Source of the DNA: Halobacteriovorax sp. JY17
GTDB taxonomy: Bacteria; Bdellovibrionota; Bacteriovoracia; Bacteriovoracales; Bacteriovoracaceae
Length of the DNA stretch: 64,000 bases
Direction of reading: 5' to 3'
Assembly (NCBI RefSeq): GCF_002753895.1
Contig: NZ_NJER01000001.1
Coordinates: 1,240,910 to 1,304,909, forward strand
Positions 62,653 through 64,000 of the stretch are shown piece by piece. The notes under the pieces are model-generated. The model was not told the DNA's origin. It ran no database searches and saw only the letters and a program-made list of their open reading frames with translations. The translations under genes and the position numbers were made by a program. Each line of letters begins with the position of its first letter. The stretch's first letter is position 1.

Positions 62653-63659
62653 AAATACTCGTTCTAATGCATAAAGACCTTGTCCCCCCTGAAGATATTC
62701 AAGAGAAAGATTTTAATAAAGATGAAGTCCCATGGATAACTGAATACGATGTGATCAAAGCACTTAGAGAGCTGGGACATAGCGTTTTCCCTTGTGGTGT
62801 CATTAGTGATTTAAAAGTCATAAAGAACGCTATTGATGAATTTAAACCCACTCTCATTTTCAATTTACTCGAAGAATTTGATGGTGAAGTTCTCTTTGAT
62901 CAAAATGTTGTGAGTTACTTAGAACTACTTAGAGTGCCCTACACAGGATGTAATCCTCGAGGGCTTATGCTTGCTAGAGATAAAGCACTCACCAAGAAGA
63001 TTCTTCTCTTTCACAGATTGAAGACCCCTCAGTTTCAAGTCTTTCCAAAGAATAAGAAAACGAGAAAGTTAAAGCACTTAGAATACCCTCTCATTGTAAA
63101 ATGTTTAACAGAGGAAGCTTCCCTTGCCATTGCCAAGGCTTCAATTGTTTACAACGAAGAAAAACTCAGAGAGAGAGTTCAATATATAAATCAAAAAATA
63201 GGTGTCGATGCCATCGTTGAAGAGTTTATTGAAGGGCGTGAGTTCTATGTTGGAGTAATGGGGAATTATCAAATAAAAACTCTACCGATATGGGAATTAA
63301 AATTTGAAAAAGTCGAAAAGCCTGAAAAGGAGCTCTATTCTAATAGAGCGAAGTGGAATAATAAGTATAGAGACCGAAAAGGAATTAAAACAGAGCACGC
63401 AGAACTTGATACGGAGACAGTGAAGAGAATTCAACATATTTGTAAGAAAGCCTACAAGCACTTAAACCTAAATGGCTATGCTAGAGTTGACCTTAGAATG
63501 AATAGTAATGGAGACATTTACATCATAGAAGTTAATCCAAATCCAAATATTGCCCGCGAAGATGAATTTGCCTCTAGTGCTGCTCATAGAGAAATTCAAT
63601 ACACAAAGCTTATTACTCAGATTTTAAAGCTTGCAAAGTCTTGGGCAAAGAAAGTCTAA
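62649..63659 (+). CDS. ATP-grasp ligase, D-Ala-D-Ala ligase-like
   Basis: A 336-residue ATP-grasp enzyme. It has NLLEEFDGEVLFDQNVVSYLELLRVPYTGCNPRGLMLARDKALTKKILLFHRLKTPQ near residues 75-130, FIEGREFYVGVMG near 195-207, and metal-binding GYARVDLRMNSNGDIYIIEVNPNPNI near 276-301. These are D-alanine-D-alanine ligase family motifs, but sequence is divergent enough that a peptide or other amide bond could be the product. The start is GTG at 62649, overlapping the metallopeptidase stop. Cytoplasmic. Confidence 0.85.
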   Translation: MKILVLMHKDLVPPEDIQEKDFNKDEVPWITEYDVIKALRELGHSVFPCGVISDLKVIKNAIDEFKPTLIFNLLEEFDGEVLFDQNVVSYLELLRVPYTGCNPRGLMLARDKALTKKILLFHRLKTPQFQVFPKNKKTRKLKHLEYPLIVKCLTEEASLAIAKASIVYNEEKLRERVQYINQKIGVDAIVEEFIEGREFYVGVMGNYQIKTLPIWELKFEKVEKPEKELYSNRAKWNNKYRDRKGIKTEHAELDTETVKRIQHICKKAYKHLNLNGYARVDLRMNSNGDIYIIEVNPNPNIAREDEFASSAAHREIQYTKLITQILKLAKSWAKKV

Positions 63660-64000
63660 GCTCTTTTTTTCTTTAGAACTTCTTCTATTTTTGAAAGTAA
63701 TTTTTGTTCGTCGAAGGGTTTGATGAGATATTGAGAGACTCCTCGATTAATGGCCTCTACAACATGGTAGCGATCAGTATCAGAAGTCACCATAACAAAG
63801 GGAATTTCATTAAAGTCAGCATTTCTCTTTAGGTAGTCTAGAAAATGAATACCATCAAGTTCTGGCATTTCCCAATCAGCTAAGACCATATCAACTCTTT
63901 GATTCTCTAGGAAGGCCTGTTCTATAAAGTCAACTGCACCTACTCCATTAACTTCTTCATGGATATTTCTAAATCCATTCTTTCGAAGTAAAGTTGTAAT
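63656..64000 (-). CDS. Response regulator, cut by the window end
   Basis: The 3' 114 codons of a CheY-like receiver gene run off the right edge; the start is not in the window. Seen are the phospho-acceptor Asp in MVLADWEMPELDG, VTSDTDRY, and LIKPFDEQKLLSKIEEVLKKKRA at the C-terminus. The domain ends right after the receiver, so it is probably a single-domain or C-terminal receiver. It is convergent with the ATP-grasp gene, overlapping stops by four bases. Confidence 0.85.
   Translation of the reverse strand: MTTLLRKNGFRNIHEEVNGVGAVDFIEQAFLENQRVDMVLADWEMPELDGIHFLDYLKRNADFNEIPFVMVTSDTDRYHVVEAINRGVSQYLIKPFDEQKLLSKIEEVLKKKRA

Noticed and set aside
1-64000. CRISPR arrays, prophage, integrases or insertion sequences
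   Set aside because: I saw no regularly spaced repeats and no transposase, integrase or phage structural motifs in any protein of the window.

Overview
The window is A+T-rich (roughly one third G+C by eye), gene-dense and built of short operons on both strands. Several things point to a marine Gram-negative predator of the Bdellovibrio/Bacteriovorax type, most like Halobacteriovorax (inference): a complete sodium-pumping NQR operon, many lipoproteins and secreted hydrolases, a FecR protein, and many secreted proteins with no recognisable family. No tRNA, rRNA, CRISPR array, integrase or transposase gene was seen. Almost everything looks chromosomal and vertically inherited.

Layout. 1-2.6 kb: YbjQ-type protein, a secreted protein and a DEAD-box RNA helicase. 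2.6-8.5 kb: nqrABCDEF on the minus strand with its own terminator. 8.6-12 kb: a minus-strand operon for a K+ channel, a SirB-like membrane protein, a MATE exporter, a methyltransferase and a YchJ protein. 12-16.4 kb: two unknown genes around a nested palindromic repeat, then an exonuclease/DinG helicase. 16.5-20.3 kb: DUF420-BolA-monothiol glutaredoxin, YebC, a response regulator and a CFI-box-like secreted protein. 20.3-24.2 kb: an operon for a rhodanese-like lipoprotein, a class IV aminotransferase (apparently started at AUA), a membrane protein and adenine deaminase. 25-29 kb: rpsD with a structured leader, an acyltransferase, a NadD-like protein and RarD. 29-34 kb: an operon for a YiiX-type cysteine hydrolase, an M14-type peptidase and an alpha/beta hydrolase, then small secreted proteins. 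34-44 kb: Dtd, FHA and FecR proteins, an orphan ABC ATPase, MenB, a serine protease, acylphosphatase, Ung and an ABC-2 exporter. 44-50 kb: YbaK, TruA, a methyltransferase, DUF4105 and DUF3015 proteins. 50-53.4 kb: a probable zinc locus (peroxiredoxin-like lipoprotein, COG0523 GTPase, Fur/Zur regulator, MerC) and MsrA. 53.5-64 kb: a binding protein, leuS, a PilZ protein, an S9 peptidase lipoprotein, a degenerate HPt protein, a Peptidase_Mx/ATP-grasp pair and a response regulator cut by the window end.

The best leads are in non-coding or boundary sequence. They are a GGTACCACGTACC hairpin repeat at three gene ends, an apparent AUA start codon, a perfect 15-bp hairpin hiding the ribosome binding site of the S9 peptidase, and a structured rpsD leader. 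Among proteins, the Peptidase_Mx/ATP-grasp pair and the CFI-box-like protein beside a response regulator are the least explained. All family assignments come from reading motifs; no database search was run.
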